The notes under the pieces were generated by a model. That model was not told where the DNA came from. It did not search any database and worked only from the letters and a program-made list of their open reading frames with translations. From Hyphomicrobium sp. (GTDB taxonomy: Bacteria; Pseudomonadota; Alphaproteobacteria; Rhizobiales; Hyphomicrobiaceae), in NCBI RefSeq assembly GCF_009026145.1, contig NZ_WBUE01000010.1, forward strand, positions 57,640 through 121,639: 64,000 bases of DNA, written 5' to 3'. Numbering within the stretch: position 1 is the stretch's first letter; each line of letters opens with the position of its first letter. The translations under genes and the position numbers were made by a program. Shown in pieces: positions 63,053-64,000 of the stretch.

Positions 63053-63997
63053 GTGCCTGCCCGTCAGACGATTGCATCATTGAGCAGCTTGCTGCTGCTC
63101 GCGCTGTTCTCGATCCTTGTGCACGATGTGGCCGGCGCCCAGGAGCGCTGGCCGCCGTGGCAGAGCTACGGCGAGGCGGAGGACGCGGCGCGCAAAAGAG
63201 CGCTGCGCCGCAGAGGTCCGGCAACGGATATCGCGGCGCTTAATCGGCAGATCGCGCAGATGAAGGCGGCCGGCAAGTACGCGCAGGCGGTGCCGCTGGC
63301 GCAGCGTGCCTTGGCACTGGCGGAGAAGAAGGGCGCCGACAGTCCGGAAGTCGCCAACGCGCTCGACACCTTGGCCTCCCTCTACGAGGCGCAGAACAAG
63401 TATGCCGAGGCGGAGCCGCTGCTGCAGCGCGCGCTCGCCATCCGCGAAAAGACCCCCGGACAGCCGGGCGTTGCCGCCTCGCGCGAGCGCCTGGCGGTGG
63501 CCTACGACAAGATGGGCCGGCCGGAGGACGCAAAGGCCGTGCGCGGCCGCGCACTTCTTGCCGAAAAGAGCGGCGGCGGGCGTGCCGACGACGCGGCCCA
63601 GGCGGCCCAGAAGAAGGATGCCGCGGCCAAAGCCGAAGCCGAACGCCAGGCGTCCGAGCAAGCGAAGAGGGCCGCCGAGGCCGAGCAGGCGCGCAAGGCG
63701 GCAGAGGAGGCGCGCGCCAAAGCCGAAGAGGAAAGCGCCAAAGCCGCCGCGCCCGCCAAGCCGGCGCAGCCACTGCCGAAATTCAGTGCGCGCCGCATGG
63801 CCCCGCCCCCCGCCGCCTCGCGCAATGGGGAATCGGCGCCAGCGCCGTCCGGTGACGACACCGTTTCCCGCACCTCCGAGCCAGACGCATCGCCCGACGA
63901 GATGTTCCCGGGCGCAGGCGCCCCGGTATCTCCGCCGGCGGCCGCGCCGCCCCACCGCCTCCGGAGGATGCGTTCGGAGGCGAAGGTTTCGCGGTAG
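63053..63997 (+). CDS. Exported TPR protein with charged, proline-rich tail
   Basis: 314 residues from GTG 63053. Signal peptide about 1-29 (LSSLLLLALFSILVHDVAGA). Kinesin-light-chain-like TPRs at about 65-165 (YAQAVPLAQRALALAEKKGA, NALDTLASLYEAQNKYAEAE, PLLQRALAIREK). A long Ala/Glu/Lys helix follows (about 175-245), then an Ala/Pro/Ser tail. In the last 40 bases the +1 frame reads PPPPEDAFGGEGFAVA and stays open past the window, so the stop at 63997 may come from a frameshift in the C-rich stretch. It follows the DUF900 gene by 62 bases and may act with it. Confidence 0.8.
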   Translation: MPARQTIASLSSLLLLALFSILVHDVAGAQERWPPWQSYGEAEDAARKRALRRRGPATDIAALNRQIAQMKAAGKYAQAVPLAQRALALAEKKGADSPEVANALDTLASLYEAQNKYAEAEPLLQRALAIREKTPGQPGVAASRERLAVAYDKMGRPEDAKAVRGRALLAEKSGGGRADDAAQAAQKKDAAAKAEAERQASEQAKRAAEAEQARKAAEEARAKAEEESAKAAAPAKPAQPLPKFSARRMAPPPAASRNGESAPAPSGDDTVSRTSEPDASPDEMFPGAGAPVSPPAAAPPHRLRRMRSEAKVSR

Positions 63998-64000
63998 CGA

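Overview
High-GC chromosomal segment of an alphaproteobacterium, most likely order Hyphomicrobiales (Rhizobiales). Pointers to this are a three-gene fbc/pet cytochrome bc1 operon, a rhizobial-type asparaginase, a TIGR03808-like Tat-exported repeat protein, a DUF6111-like membrane protein, a Zur/COG0523/TonB zinc-starvation locus, and the gene order MarR regulator - OmpR-type regulator divergent from ilvE. I see no rRNA, tRNA, CRISPR array or transposase, so most of the window is core housekeeping sequence with a few accessory patches.

Layout. 0-6 kb: CoA-type Nudix hydrolase, exported proteins, hemF and an ABC exporter. 6.3-10 kb: petABC (bc1 complex), then mtnP. 10-16 kb: MFS transporter, small exported proteins, proline iminopeptidase, a cytochrome c fusion and a two-copy DMP19/DUF4375 protein with a probable frameshift. 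16-20 kb: apt, a zinc-ribbon protein, mtnA, a Vgb-like propeller and a class II aldolase; with mtnP these make a methylthioadenosine salvage set. 20-26 kb: ychF, a PDZ/Sel1 protein bracketed by 39-bp direct repeats, and unknown membrane proteins. 26-30 kb: ABC-2 exporter pair, pth, rplY. 30-34 kb: zinc locus (COG0523 GTPase, zur, TonB receptor) with two mirror-image Zur-box-like operators. 34-41 kb: prs, a repeat lipoprotein, pgeF, a MidA/NDUFAF7-type methyltransferase, lgt, ubiK, a YbjN protein, proC. 42-47 kb: TetR regulator, envZ/ompR-like pair, MarR regulator, ilvE. 47-51 kb: secreted and beta-helix proteins, a PYROXD2-like oxidoreductase, arfB. 51.2-53.1 kb: a lower-GC insert bounded by a 45-bp duplication of the arfB 3' end. 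53-64 kb: DUF2147 protein, cNMP-patatin lipase, cold-shock-like protein, asparaginase, beta-helix protein, pcp, meaB, a DUF900 hydrolase and a TPR protein running to the window edge.

The most unusual structure is a dispersed family of paired palindromes (28.8, 37.6 and 44.5 kb). Each pair sits directly at the stop codon of one minus-strand gene and ahead of the next co-directional gene (rplY/pth, midA-like/pgeF, ompR/envZ), and in one case the repeat itself supplies the stop codon. A second, different palindrome class (GTCATCC...GGATGAC arms) occupies intergenic gaps at 31.7, 34.3 and 42.05 kb.

Limits: families were recognised by eye from motifs; no database search was run. Starts were chosen from Shine-Dalgarno (SD) spacing and usual family N-termini.
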